Source: DATDIC01 sp963777625 (GTDB taxonomy: Bacteria > Pseudomonadota > Alphaproteobacteria > Acetobacterales > Acetobacteraceae). Taken from it: DNA of 64,000 nucleotides. The stretch covers positions 186,001 through 250,000 of the forward strand of contig CAVZRO010000026.1 in the NCBI GenBank assembly GCA_963777625.1. The letters run 5' to 3'. A program made the position numbers and the translations under genes. Shown here piece after piece: positions 1 through 9,319 of the stretch. Position 1 is the stretch's first letter. Every line of letters begins with the position of its first letter. The notes below the pieces were generated by a model that ran no database searches, was not told where the DNA came from, and was given only the letters and a program-made list of their open reading frames with translations.

Positions 1-5
1 ATGCG

Positions 6-1167
6 TTGCAGCCGGTATTGCCCGAGGATGCCGGCACCGCGGCCTTGGCGGGGCGGGTGTGGCGGCCGGAGCTGGAGGGGCCATCCGTGGTCGCGGTCCG
101 CGGCGCGGAGTTGCTGGATATAACGTCGGTTTTTCCGACCATGCGCGATCTGTGCGAGGCGGACGATCCGGCCACGGCGCTGCGTGCGGCTGCCGGGGAG
201 CCGGTCGGATCCCTGAACGAGGTGCTGGCGAACACGCCGCGGCTGGGCGCGCGATCCGAAGCGGCCCTGGCTGCTGGCGCCGATCGACCTGCAAGCGATC
301 AAGGCCGCCGGGGTGACGTTCGCCGTGTCCATGATCGAGCGGGTGATCGAGGAGCGCGCGCGCGGCAACCCGGATGCCGCCGCGGCGATCCGCACCGAGG
401 TGAACCGGCTGGTCGGCGACGATCTGGCCAGACTGAAGCCGGGATCGGCCGAGGCGGCGCGGCTCAAGCAGGTGCTGATGGAGCAAGGCGCGTGGAGCCA
501 GTACCTGGAGGTGGGGATCGGGCCGGACGCCGAGATTTTCACCAAGGCGCAGCCGATGGCCGCAGTCGGGACCGGGATGGAGGCAGGCATTCACCCGGCG
601 TCTTCGTGGAACAATCCGGAGCCGGAGGTGGTGCTGGCGGCGTCCTCCGCCGGCCGGATCGTGGCGGCGACGCTGGGCAACGACGTCAACTTGCGCGACG
701 TGGAAGGACGCTCGGCGCTGCTGCTGGGGAAGGCGAAGGACAACAACGCGTCCTGCGCGGTCGGGCCGTTCCTGCGTTTCTTCGACGGCGCATTCGGGCT
801 GGACGATATTCGCCGGACGACGGTTTCGCTGCGAGTGGAGGGAGCGGACGGATTCCATATGGAGGGTTCGTCGTCGATCGGGCAGATCAGCCGCGATCCG
901 GCTGACCTGGTGGCGCAGATGGTGAATGCGCATCACCGCTACCCGGACGGAGCCGTGCTGTTCCTGGGGACGATGTTCGCGCCAGTCGACGACCGGGATG
1001 CGCCCGGCAAAGGGTTCACGCACAGGACGGGGGATATCGTTGCGATCTCGGCGCCCAAGTTGGGGCGGCTGGTGAACCGGATGGCACCGACGGATGCGTG
1101 CGAGCCGTGGCGCTTCGGGGCCGGGGCGCTGATGCGCAACCTGGCGCGGCGGGGGCTGCTGGGGTAG
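6..1167 (+). CDS. Fumarylacetoacetate hydrolase (FAH) family protein, broken by a frameshift
   Basis: The first ~80 codons (from a TTG at 6; the true start may lie before the window) give a typical FAH-family N-terminus with VWRPELEGPSVVAVRG and FPTMRDLCEA. Near 244-255 the reading frame moves by one base and continues as PKRPWLLAPIDLQAIKAAGV and on to the stop at 1167. Removing one G from the GGG at 245-247 would restore a 386-residue protein, the normal length of this group. Conserved acidic and glycine-rich FAH segments (for example NNPEPEVVL and GNDVNLRDVEGR) are present after the shift. The family hydrolyses or decarboxylates acyl-pyruvate-type and 2-keto sugar acids; the substrate here cannot be told. 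Either a one-base sequence error or a recent pseudogene; error is favoured. Confidence 0.75.
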
Positions 1168-1182
1168 GGGCGCGGGGCAGGA

Positions 1183-3161
1183 TCATCGGCCGCGAGACCG
1201 GCCCATTGCCAGCGCCGAGATCATCTGATCCCGGTCGATCAGCCGCTTGCCGAGGCGGCGGATCATCAGGTGCTGGAACTCGCGCGCCACCGCCGGATGT
1301 TGGTTCTCCAGCCGGTTCATGGCCGCGCGTGTCAGCCGCAGGATCCGGCACGGCTGGTCGGCTTTCACGGTGGCAGTGCGCGGAAGCCCGAGTGTAAAGC
1401 CGATCTCTCCCACCATCGCGCCCGCACCATAGCTGCGCACGCGCATGTCACGCCCGCTATCCAGGCGCACCGTGACGCTGGCGCGTCCGCTTTCGATCAG
1501 CAGAAGATCGTCGGACAGCTCGCCCTGCCGCAGCAGCACCGTACCGGCGGCAACGACCTCCGCTTGCAGCGCACCGAATAGCAAGGACGCCGCGTCGGGA
1601 TCGCGGAATTCCGCCCGCAGCCCCTCTTCCACCGATATGCTGCCCTCGCGCGCGTGGCTGAACAGGATGGTTTCCTCTATCCACTCCAGTGCCTCATCCA
1701 CGGTTTCAGCAATCCGCATCCGCCCGTCCGGCGTCGGCGGCAGGTATTGAAGCCGGACGGCGATCTCCGGCGGCAAGGATGTCAGCACCAGCTCGATCCG
1801 CTCATGCGCCGCAATCCGGATCAGCCGCTCGAAACTGTACAGCGCCGATCCGTCGATCCCGTCAGTATTGGCGAAGTCCAGCACCAGGTGGCGCAGCCGC
1901 CCGGGCAGGACAGCGATCTCGTCCCGCACCGCCCCCACCAGCCGGCTGGCCGTGCCAAAGAATATGAACCCCTGCAGATGCAGCACCAGGATGAACTCCG
2001 CATGCCGGTCCAGAATGGCCTGCTCGAAATCAGATCGTTCCACATTGCTGCGCGCGATGTCGCCGCGATAACCCGCGCGTACCGGCGACGCGCGGCTGTA
2101 GATGACGGTGAAAACCACGCATCCGGTGACCAGCCCGGTCACCACGCCGGCAACCAGGCCGAAGCGCGCCGCCACCGCAAGCACGAACAGCACCGTGAAC
2201 CATTCGGATCGCGTCAGCCGCCGACGCGAGAGGATCGCCCATTGCACCAACATTCCGGCGCCGATGAACAGCAGCAGGCCGCCGGCCACCGACCGCGGCA
2301 CGAGGCCGAGCAAGGCAGGGTGCCACAACGGTATCGCACAGGCAGCCAGGCTGCCGGCAACGCCAGCCCGCCAACTGCGCACCCCGAGATTGTACAGCAG
2401 CACCGACCGGCTCAGGCTTGCGGTGCCCAGCAGCCCGCCAAATGCCGCCGAAACGATCACTGCTCCGCCATTCGCCCGCAGATCACGATCGATATCGCTG
2501 TCCTGCTCCGTCGCCGCTTCCACACCGGTGACGGAGAGCAGCGCCGAGATCGCGGTCAGCGGTACCAGCGCGAGCAAGGTGGCCGCGTGGCTGCGCAGAA
2601 CGTCCCAATCCACCAGCCGGATGTGCTCGCGCGACCACGGCCACGCGAGCGCCAGGTGCGGTGGCAGGGCGAGCAGCCATCCCGTCCGCCGCTGCTCCTC
2701 CAGGCTCCATCCCAGTTGCCAGAACACCGCATGATGCAAGGCAACCGTCACCAGGATCATGATCGGCAGCACTCCAGCATGATCCCGATGATCAGGGTCG
2801 CCGCCAGGGAGGCGCTCGGAGCATCTCGCATCTGCCGGGTGATTTCAGCGGACGCGGCTGCAAGAATGGCGATCAGCGTGCCATCCAGCGCGATCAGCAT
2901 GAACCGCAGCGAGTTCAGCACGGCCCCGGCCACGGCGAGCAGAGCACCGGTCACCAGCATCATGGTGACGCCCGCACCAAGGGCGGAGGGCGTTGTCCCG
3001 GCAAACAGCAGCGCGGCATAGGAGAGTGCGAAATTCAAGGTAAGAAACGCAATCAGCGCGGCGCCGGACAGGTCGGCCATCAGTTCCGACGCACCAAATC
3101 CCACCAGCGTCCGACAGAGCAACTGCGCGATGCGCGTGCGGCGCTCGTCCGCCGCGCTCAA
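1183..3161 (-). CDS. SulP-type anion transporter with STAS and cyclic-nucleotide-binding domains, frameshifted
   Basis: Two reading frames, 3161-2757 and 2772-1183, abut with a 16-base overlap and together make one protein of about 659 residues. The first part and the first ~240 residues of the second are hydrophobic membrane segments of the SulP/SLC26 type. A STAS domain follows (HLVLDFANTDGIDGSALYSF) and then a cyclic-nucleotide-binding domain (GAGAMVGEIGFTLGLPRTAT, the phosphate-binding cassette pattern). Restoring one G at the GAGTG near 2769-2774 joins IMLE to VLPIMI, so a one-base loss is likely. The gene begins 10 bases after the nitrile hydratase accessory gene and probably belongs to that transcript. 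SulP members carry sulfate, bicarbonate or dicarboxylates; the substrate is unknown. Confidence 0.72.
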
Positions 3162-3170
3162 ACCGCGAGC

Positions 3171-3515
3171 CTACGCGCCACGCAGTTCCACCGGCCGGCC
3201 GTGCGGGGTCCGGCGATAGGCGTCGGCCCAGGCCGCCGTACGCGAATCAAGCGCGGCGCTATCCGTCAGCCCCGTGGACAGACAAAGCCGCTCCAGTGCT
3301 CGCAACCAGGTCGCGTAGTAATGCGAGCCATCGTCCTCTCCCGCCGCCCGCAGTTCGGCACCCAGCGTCTCGGCCCATTCCGTCCAGGTGAAATATCCAG
3401 CGTCGCTCAACTGGACCGCCAGCGCGAAGGCCTGAGCCTCCCACGGTTCGGCGAACACCGGTCCGGTCTCGTCGCTCGGCTGGCCGGGCAGCACGGCGGT
3501 CTCACGCCGGCTCAA
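3171..3515 (-). CDS. Nitrile hydratase accessory protein (activator-type)
   Basis: The 114-residue product is similar in layout to the small accessory or activator proteins encoded after cobalt nitrile hydratase genes: LPGQPSDETGPVFAEPWEAQ, then GYFTWTEWAETLGAEL, then YYATWLRALERL. The segment from FAEPWEAQ resembles the N-terminal half of the beta subunit, as known for this family, which helps insert cobalt into the alpha subunit. The start is chosen as TTG at 3515, overlapping the end of the beta gene by 14 bases; a GTG at 3494 is the alternative. Third gene of the nitrile hydratase operon, so it is co-expressed with both subunits. Confidence 0.85.
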   Translation of the reverse strand: MSRRETAVLPGQPSDETGPVFAEPWEAQAFALAVQLSDAGYFTWTEWAETLGAELRAAGEDDGSHYYATWLRALERLCLSTGLTDSAALDSRTAAWADAYRRTPHGRPVELRGA

Positions 3516-4161
3516 GATACTCCTCCCACATGTCGAGCGACACTTGATCCGCCGGGTTGGCGGCTTCGCCCCAGAGTTCCTGCGCCGCGAAGCGCACCGT
3601 GTAGAGGAATTGCGGCGCCTCCCCGGCGCGCCGCGCGTTCGAGTCCGGGAAGACATGCGCGCCATGGTCGCGCTCGACCGTCCCCACATGCCCGCGGACG
3701 TAGCGCGGCAGCCTGGTATGCCCCTCGGGATTGAGATTCTTCGCGCGCACCCGATCGCCGCCGGCGAAGCGCGCCTTGGTAACAACATCGCGCTGAAACG
3801 ATCCGCTTGCCGTGATGATGTTCATGACCGTGTCAGCGGTGATCGGCGGTGAGGCCACCGCTGTCCCGGTCGCCTTGTGCCCGCTAACTAGTTCTTCCGC
3901 CGTGATGAGCCTGGCGTCGAGCAGCAGGGCGATCATCGCGTCCAGCCATTTCTCGAAATACGAATAGCGCAGATAGTCGGCGGGCGGCAGACGCTCGATC
4001 GAATGGCGGAACATGTCGATGTTCCACCGCCGCCAGCCGCCCGTCAGCATGATCATGCCGCGGACCTTGGCTTCCCACGGCGCCTTGAAGACCGGTTCGT
4101 TCGCCTCCGGCAGCACGGGTCCGAACCCGTGCATCCCGCCCATGTCATGCACACCGTTCAT
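3502..4161 (-). CDS. nthB: Nitrile hydratase beta subunit
   Basis: The product of 219 residues starts MNGVHDMGGMHGFGPV, the hallmark N-terminus of nitrile hydratase beta chains, and ends with the SH3-like domain (GDRVRAKN, YVRGHVGTVERDHGAHVFPD, LYTVRFAAQELWG). It pairs with the alpha subunit to hydrate nitriles to amides in the cytoplasm. The ATG at 4161 overlaps the alpha stop codon as ATGA, indicating translational coupling. A longer open frame extends upstream but lies inside the alpha gene, so the start at the MNGVHD methionine is secure. Confidence 0.95.
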   Translation of the reverse strand: MNGVHDMGGMHGFGPVLPEANEPVFKAPWEAKVRGMIMLTGGWRRWNIDMFRHSIERLPPADYLRYSYFEKWLDAMIALLLDARLITAEELVSGHKATGTAVASPPITADTVMNIITASGSFQRDVVTKARFAGGDRVRAKNLNPEGHTRLPRYVRGHVGTVERDHGAHVFPDSNARRAGEAPQFLYTVRFAAQELWGEAANPADQVSLDMWEEYLEPA

Positions 4162-4808
4162 GGCGCGGCCACCTTGGCCGTACCGATCATGGCATCGCGC
4201 GTAACCAGTGCGGTCAGTGCGTCCTCGTCCATCCCCGCGGTCCCCGCCGGTCGTTCGGGCAGCACCAGGTAACGGAGTTCGGCGGTCGAGTCCCACACCC
4301 GCACCGCCACGCCCTCATCCAGGGTCAGGCCGAAATCGCGCAGCACGCCGCGCGGATCGATCACCGCGCGCGACCGGTAGGCCGAGGATTTGTACCAGAC
4401 CGGCGGCAACCCCAGCACCGACGAAGGATAGCAGGAGCACAGCGTGCAAACGACGAGGTTATGCACGGTGGGCGTGTTCTCCACCACGATCACATGCGCC
4501 CGCTGCGAGCCGGGGAAACCAACCTCCGCGATCGCGGTCGATCCGTCCGCCAGCAGCCTCGCTTTATACGCCGGATCGGTCCAGGCCCGCGCGACGACGC
4601 GGGCGCCGTGGCGGGGGCCGACTTTGTGTTCATAGATGTCGATGAGGGCATCCAGAGCGGCCGGATCGATCACGCCTTTTTCCACCAGCAAAGACTCCAG
4701 CGCCTTGACCCGCAGGGCCGTGGCGGAGGGAACTTCCTGGCCGTCATGGTTGTGCTCATGGGCATGATGATGGTGTGGATCGCCGCTCACGGGCTGGCTC
4801 CTGGTCAT
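4158..4808 (-). CDS. nthA: Nitrile hydratase alpha subunit, cobalt type
   Basis: The 216-residue product carries the metal-binding signature VCTLCSCYP with Cys121, Cys124 and Cys126. Threonine at the second place of CTLCSC is characteristic of the non-corrin cobalt enzymes, while iron enzymes have serine there. The start at the ATG at 4808 gives MTRSQPVSGD followed by a His-rich stretch (HHHHAHEHNHD), a common N-terminal feature that may help handle metal. First gene of the operon alpha-beta-accessory and probably SulP. The enzyme converts nitriles to amides; no amidase is visible in the window. The open frame continues upstream of 4808 but into non-conserved sequence. Confidence 0.95.
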   Translation of the reverse strand: MTRSQPVSGDPHHHHAHEHNHDGQEVPSATALRVKALESLLVEKGVIDPAALDALIDIYEHKVGPRHGARVVARAWTDPAYKARLLADGSTAIAEVGFPGSQRAHVIVVENTPTVHNLVVCTLCSCYPSSVLGLPPVWYKSSAYRSRAVIDPRGVLRDFGLTLDEGVAVRVWDSTAELRYLVLPERPAGTAGMDEDALTALVTRDAMIGTAKVAAP

Positions 4809-5008
4809 GCGATGTGCAGGTTGGCGAAAGACGCTAGACCGTTCCGCACACCGGAACAATGGGCTGGCGCGGCCACGCAGGATTAGCTTTGGATTATTGG
4901 ATTGGCGCGACTGCCTGAGTGTCGATGCAGAGTCCGCGCGGGCTACTCCGATGTGGTTGTAGTAGAAACCGACATCGAACGGGCAAATATGCGACGGCCA
5001 AAGGCGAC

Positions 5009-5194
5009 GCCCGCCGGCAGCAGACCCGTAGTCAGTCGAGGCCCGTTTATCTGCGCCAGGATCAGTGCCGGCGGCGCCACATGGATGATGAACGCGTTGA
5101 TCGCGACATGCGCATTGTCCGGCGCCCGATGGGTGGCGCGGAGAATCATGCCGACCAGCAGGCAACCGACGAGCATGCCAATATTTGTTACGAT
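5009..5194 (-). pseudogene. Remnant of an AEC-family (auxin efflux carrier-like) permease N-terminus
   Basis: The minus frame encodes IGMLVGCLLVGMILR, then DNAHVAINAFIIHVAPPALI, which matches the first two membrane segments of AEC-family transporters (a GxxLR end of helix 1 followed by a conserved N-F-V-xx-xxP-A-L pattern). After about 60 residues similarity ends in unrelated sequence, whereas intact members have about 300 residues and ten membrane segments. It lies upstream of the nitrile hydratase operon. It is a truncated relic, probably non-functional. Confidence 0.5.
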
Positions 5195-5348
5195 ACCACA
5201 TGTCTGTTCTATCGTCGGCAACGAATTTGCGCTGAAGTGATACCGGGCCTCATTGAAGATGACCCATCCTGCCAGTGTTGCCCGAAGCAGCGTGAAGCGA
5301 ACGAGCGGCGCGGTGGGCAACAAAGTCATGGATGACCGGGACAAGCCC

Positions 5349-5457
5349 GGTCATGACGGAAAGGGGGCCGGCCATGACGGAAAGGGGTCGGCCGTGACGG
5401 AAAGGGGTCGGCCATGACGGAATGACGGAATGGGGCCGGCCATGACGGAAAGGGTCA
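5349..5457. repeat. Five-copy tandem repeat, 20-21 bp unit
   Basis: The unit GGCCATGACGGAAAGGGGTC recurs about five times with small changes; the fourth copy holds an internal 8-base duplication (GGAATGAC-type). The array lies between the nitrile hydratase upstream region and the IlvD/Edd gene. Units contain in-frame ATG codons on the plus strand but no gene-like product. The remaining 5195-5584 shows nothing else recognisable. Confidence 0.85.
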
Positions 5458-5584
5458 GCATCAACGCGGGTTGGTATGAAACCATTAGGCCGACAGTGGG
5501 CGATCACCGGGGATCTGGTTCACTGCTCCGACGAGCATTTGCGGGGGATATCCAAAACTCGGCCTCGCCTCGGTCGCGGCGGCC

Positions 5585-7288
5585 TTACCCGTCGCCCCGC
5601 AGCACCGCCAGGTCGCACCCCTCGTCCGCCTGCAGCACCTGCTCCGCGACGAGCCGGTCCCACCCCCGCGCCGGTCGCGCCGGAGCACGCCACCCCGCAC
5701 GACGCCGCCCCAGCTCCGCCGCGTCCACCAGCAGATCGATCCGCCGCTCCCGCACCGACAACCGGATGCGGTCGCCCGTCTCGATCAGCCCCAGCGGCCC
5801 GCCGGCCGCCGCCTCCGGCGCGATATGCAGCACGATCGTGCCGAACGCCGTCCCCGACATCCGGCAATCGCTCAGCCGCAGCATGTCCTTTACCCCGGCC
5901 GCCGCCAGCTTCTTCGGGATCGGCAGGTACCCTGCCTCCGGCATCCCCGCCGGGGTCAGCGGCCCGGCATTCTTCAGCACCAGCGCGTCGCGCTCGGTCA
6001 CTTCCAGGGTCGGGTCATCGATCCGCCGAGCCAGGTCCTCCAGCCCATCGAACACCACCGCCCGCGCCTCCTGCTCGAACAGCCCCGGAGTCGCCGCACT
6101 GCGCTTCAGGATCGCCCCGCGCGGCGCCAGCGATCCGAACAGCGCCACCAGCCCGCCCACCGGCGACACCGGCTCCGCCCGCGCGCGAATATACCGCCGA
6201 TCCACGAACTCCGGCTGCACCAGCCGCTCGCCCAGCGTGGCCCCGGTCACGTCGCGGGCATCGTGATGCAGCAGGTCCCGCAGCTCCCACAGCAGCGCCG
6301 GCATTCCCCCGGCGGCATGAAAGTCTTCCATGTAACCATCACCGGTAGGCTTCAGATCGACCAGCACCGGCGTGGTATCGGACAGCTCGTTCAGCCGCCG
6401 CAGGTCGATCCGAATACCCCGCCGCCCGGCAATCGCCGTCAGATGGATCAGCGCGTTGGTGGAGCCGCCGAGCGCCAGCAGCACCCGCAGCGCATTCTCC
6501 ACCGCCGGCCCGGTGATGATCTCCGAAGGCCGGATCGGCTGGTTGACCAGCCGCATCGCCAAGGTGCCGGCTTCCTCCGCGGCGCGCAGCCGCTCGGCGT
6601 GCACCGCCGGAATGCTGGCGGTGCCGGTCGGCATCATGCCCAGCGCCTCGACGATGCAGGCCATGGTGCTGGCGGTCCCCATCACGCCGCAGGTGCCGGC
6701 GGTGGTCGCCAGCCGCCCCTCGATCTGCCGGATGCGTTCGTCTGAAACTTTGCCGGCACGGTACTGCGCCCAGTAGCGCCGGCAATCGGTGCAGGCAGCC
6801 AGCCGCTCGCCCTGGAAGGAGGTCGCCAGCATCGGCCCGGTCACCAGTTGCACGCACGGGACATCCGCCGACGCCGCCGCCATCAGTTGCGCCGGCACCG
6901 TCTTGTCGCACCCGCCGATCAGCACCGCGGCATCCATCGGCTGCGCCGCCAGCATCGCCTCCGTGTCCAGCGCCGCCAGGTTGCGGTAATGCATGGAGGT
7001 CGGGAACAGCGACGGCTCGCACAACGAAACGGTGGGGAACGCCAGCGGCAGCCCGCCGGCCGCCAGCACGCCGCGCTTCACCGCTGCCACCAGCTCCGGC
7101 ACGGTGCGGTGGCAGTTGTTATAGTCCGACCCGGTATCGACGATGCCCACCACCGGACGGTCGAGCATCGCCTGGGAGTATCCCATCGATTTGGCGAACG
7201 ACCGCCGCAAATACAGCGAGAATTCGCGATCCCCGTATCCGGCGGCATTGCGGGCCAGGCCCCGAGGCGGTGCGTGTTCTTCGTCCAT
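5585..7288 (-). CDS. IlvD/Edd family dehydratase (probable sugar-acid or dihydroxy-acid dehydratase)
   Basis: The 567-residue product is full length for the IlvD/Edd family. The cluster-binding cysteines are visible in SLCEPS, GGCDKTVPAQ and GTCGVMGTAST, and C-terminal hallmarks KNAGPLTPAGMPEAGYLPIP and RLSDCRMSGTAFGTIVLHI-type sequence are present. These enzymes use an Fe-S cluster and Mg to dehydrate polyhydroxy acids. The sequence layout (short N-terminus, YSQAMLDRPVVGIVDTGSDY) resembles the sugar-acid dehydratases more than housekeeping IlvD, so D-arabinonate/L-arabonate-type substrates are possible. Start at the ATG at 7288. It stands alone and is followed by divergent genes upstream. 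Confidence 0.88.
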   Translation of the reverse strand: MDEEHAPPRGLARNAAGYGDREFSLYLRRSFAKSMGYSQAMLDRPVVGIVDTGSDYNNCHRTVPELVAAVKRGVLAAGGLPLAFPTVSLCEPSLFPTSMHYRNLAALDTEAMLAAQPMDAAVLIGGCDKTVPAQLMAAASADVPCVQLVTGPMLATSFQGERLAACTDCRRYWAQYRAGKVSDERIRQIEGRLATTAGTCGVMGTASTMACIVEALGMMPTGTASIPAVHAERLRAAEEAGTLAMRLVNQPIRPSEIITGPAVENALRVLLALGGSTNALIHLTAIAGRRGIRIDLRRLNELSDTTPVLVDLKPTGDGYMEDFHAAGGMPALLWELRDLLHHDARDVTGATLGERLVQPEFVDRRYIRARAEPVSPVGGLVALFGSLAPRGAILKRSAATPGLFEQEARAVVFDGLEDLARRIDDPTLEVTERDALVLKNAGPLTPAGMPEAGYLPIPKKLAAAGVKDMLRLSDCRMSGTAFGTIVLHIAPEAAAGGPLGLIETGDRIRLSVRERRIDLLVDAAELGRRRAGWRAPARPARGWDRLVAEQVLQADEGCDLAVLRGDG

Positions 7289-7321
7289 GGCGGCGATGGT
7301 AGGACGGTGCCGGGTCGCGTG

Positions 7322-8221
7322 CTACTGGCGCAAAGACGAACCCTCGAACGCGAGTGCCATCGCCCGTTCCTCGACCACCGCTGGATCGTCGAGTGGCGCG
7401 AACGCGGCACAAGTGCAACGGGCCTGAAGGTCGCCGTCTTCGGGCGCGTGCTGGAACACCGCCGCGGTGCTGCCCGGCCCGCCTCCTGTATGGCCGATAT
7501 AGCGCCCCGCCGGCTTGCCGAGGCCAATCATCAGCCCCATTCCATACCCGGCAGTAATCCACGGCCGCCCCGGAACCGGGCCGCCCAGCGGATACGGCAT
7601 GCACATCATCTGCAAAAGCCCGTCTGGAAGCAGTTGCCCCGCCAGCAGCCGATGCAGGCACAGCACCGCGCCCTCAGCGGACCCAATCAGCAACCCGTGA
7701 TAAACCCAGCCAGGATGATAGCCGCGCTCATTGCCCCATGCCGTGGCATCCAGGTCACCTGGCTCCTGCGCCACCGTAACGTCGCGGATCCCGAGCGGTG
7801 CAAACACCAGTCGCTCTAACGCCTCCGGCAGCGGTGCGTCGGCAGCTCGCTCGATCAGCTCCCGAACCAGCAAATAACCCACGTTGGAGTAAGCCCAGCC
7901 CTCGCCAGGCTTGAACAGCAGCGTGTCCGCCCGCACCCTTTGCAACAGATCGTCAACCGGCCAGGGGCGCTCGCCTCCGGCGACCGCCTCGTGATAGGCG
8001 CGCAGAGAGCCATAGTCCGGCAGCCCGGCACGGTGCTGCAGCAACTGGCGCAGCGTGAAAGGCTTGCCGCTCAATGGGCTGTCGAGCTGAATCCGATCAA
8101 GCGCCACCAGAGCGAGCGCCGCACTGGCCAGCACTGTCTTCGTGAAGCTCCACCACGGCACTCGTGCCCTGCTGTCGGCTCGCACATCGCCGTCTCGCAT
8201 GGTTGCCGTAATAAGGTCCAT
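7322..8221 (-). CDS. Serine hydrolase of the class C beta-lactamase family
   Basis: The 299-residue product has the three active-site motifs of the family: SFTK (SxxK), YSN in GWAYSNVGYLLV, and HTGGGPG near the C-terminus. The segment HRAGLPDYG is also typical. No signal peptide is seen from the ATG at 8221, so it may act in the cytoplasm, as esterase- or peptidase-like members do. The longer open frame from 8266 overlaps the divergent promoter and was not used. It is transcribed away from the MDR oxidoreductase across a 50-base gap. Confidence 0.85.
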   Translation of the reverse strand: MDLITATMRDGDVRADSRARVPWWSFTKTVLASAALALVALDRIQLDSPLSGKPFTLRQLLQHRAGLPDYGSLRAYHEAVAGGERPWPVDDLLQRVRADTLLFKPGEGWAYSNVGYLLVRELIERAADAPLPEALERLVFAPLGIRDVTVAQEPGDLDATAWGNERGYHPGWVYHGLLIGSAEGAVLCLHRLLAGQLLPDGLLQMMCMPYPLGGPVPGRPWITAGYGMGLMIGLGKPAGRYIGHTGGGPGSTAAVFQHAPEDGDLQARCTCAAFAPLDDPAVVEERAMALAFEGSSLRQ

Positions 8222-8271
8222 CGCAACTATGTCTCCGCGTCTCCGTGGTGAACTTTGAAGGAGCATCTCAC

Positions 8272-9240
8272 ATGCGTGCGATACGGTTCAAAGCCTTCGG
8301 GGATCCCTCCGTGCTTGAATTGGCGGAGTTGCCTGCCCCAACCGCTGATGACAGCATTGCACTGGTGCGCGTCATCGCGGCCTCCATCAACCCGAGCGAC
8401 GTGAAGAACGTCGCCGGGGCGATGAAGCAGACAACGCTGCCGCGCATTCCCGGGCGGGATTACGCCGGCATCGTCGAGACAGGCCCGGCCGAATGGATCG
8501 GCGCCGCGGTTTGGGGCACCGGCGGCGATACCGGTTTCACCCGCGACGGCACCCATGCGGAGCTGATCGTCGTGCCGGTGGAAAGCCTGCGCCGCAAGCC
8601 GGACACACTCAGCTTCGATCAGGCGGCATCGGTGGGCGTCAACTACATGGCCGCCTGGTGCGGCCTCGAAACGGCCGGCCTCCAGGCCGGTGAGACCGTG
8701 CTGCTGATCGGTGCCGGGGGCGGCGTCGGCAGCGCCGCTGCCCAGATTGCCCGACGTCGCGGCGCCCGCGTGATCGGGGCGGACCGGCACGCGCCACACC
8801 CGGACGCGCCGATCCATGCCATCGCGGAAAAGCTGATCATTGGTGCGGAGGACCTGCCGGCAGAAATTCGTGCGGCGACCGATGGCAAGGGCGCGGATGT
8901 CGTGTTCGATCTGGTCGGCGGCATCATGTTCCGCAGCGCCGTCAACAGCCTCGCGCTGCGCGGCAGGCTGGTCGAAATCGCCACCACCGGCCAGCGCGAA
9001 GTGACCTTCGATCTAGCCGACTTCTATCACAACGAAAGCCGGCTCTTCGGCGTGGATACTCTGAAGCGCGATCTCACGGCGTCCGCGCAGGTACTGGATG
9101 CGCTGACCCCGGGGTTTGTCGCTGGTGACTACCATGCCGCGCCGATCGCGGAGACCTGGGGACTGGGCGAGGCGCAAGCGGCCTACCACAAGGTGGCGGC
9201 CGGCGCGGCGGGGCGTATCGTGCTGCGGCCACAGGAATAG
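8272..9240 (+). CDS. Zinc-independent medium-chain dehydrogenase/quinone oxidoreductase family
   Basis: The 322-residue product has the MDR layout: a GroES-like N-terminal domain (SINPSDVKNVAG, IPGRDYAGIVE) and a Rossmann domain with VLLIGAGGGVGSAAAQIARR, followed by GADVVFDLVGG. The catalytic-zinc cysteine and histidine set is missing, as in quinone oxidoreductase (QOR)-like members. An AAGGAG ribosome site at 8258-8263 decides the ATG at 8272. It diverges from the serine hydrolase. Substrate unknown. Confidence 0.9.
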   Translation: MRAIRFKAFGDPSVLELAELPAPTADDSIALVRVIAASINPSDVKNVAGAMKQTTLPRIPGRDYAGIVETGPAEWIGAAVWGTGGDTGFTRDGTHAELIVVPVESLRRKPDTLSFDQAASVGVNYMAAWCGLETAGLQAGETVLLIGAGGGVGSAAAQIARRRGARVIGADRHAPHPDAPIHAIAEKLIIGAEDLPAEIRAATDGKGADVVFDLVGGIMFRSAVNSLALRGRLVEIATTGQREVTFDLADFYHNESRLFGVDTLKRDLTASAQVLDALTPGFVAGDYHAAPIAETWGLGEAQAAYHKVAAGAAGRIVLRPQE

Positions 9241-9319
9241 GGCAGCGGCCCCGCCACGTCCTGACCGGGCAACGCGTCTCATCGCCCAGCAGAGCCTCGC
9301 ATCCCACAAGCCGCAATCC

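Noticed and set aside
2757..2772. Programmed frameshift in the SulP gene
   Set aside because: No slippery heptamer or downstream structure is evident, and many unrelated genes show similar one-base breaks, so error or simple mutation is more likely.
1654..3021. 455-codon open frame on the plus strand
   Set aside because: Antisense to the SulP transporter; composition Gln/Arg/His-rich, typical of shadow frames.
5349..5457. Tandem array as a CRISPR
   Set aside because: Units are contiguous without spacers and share ordinary tandem-repeat structure.
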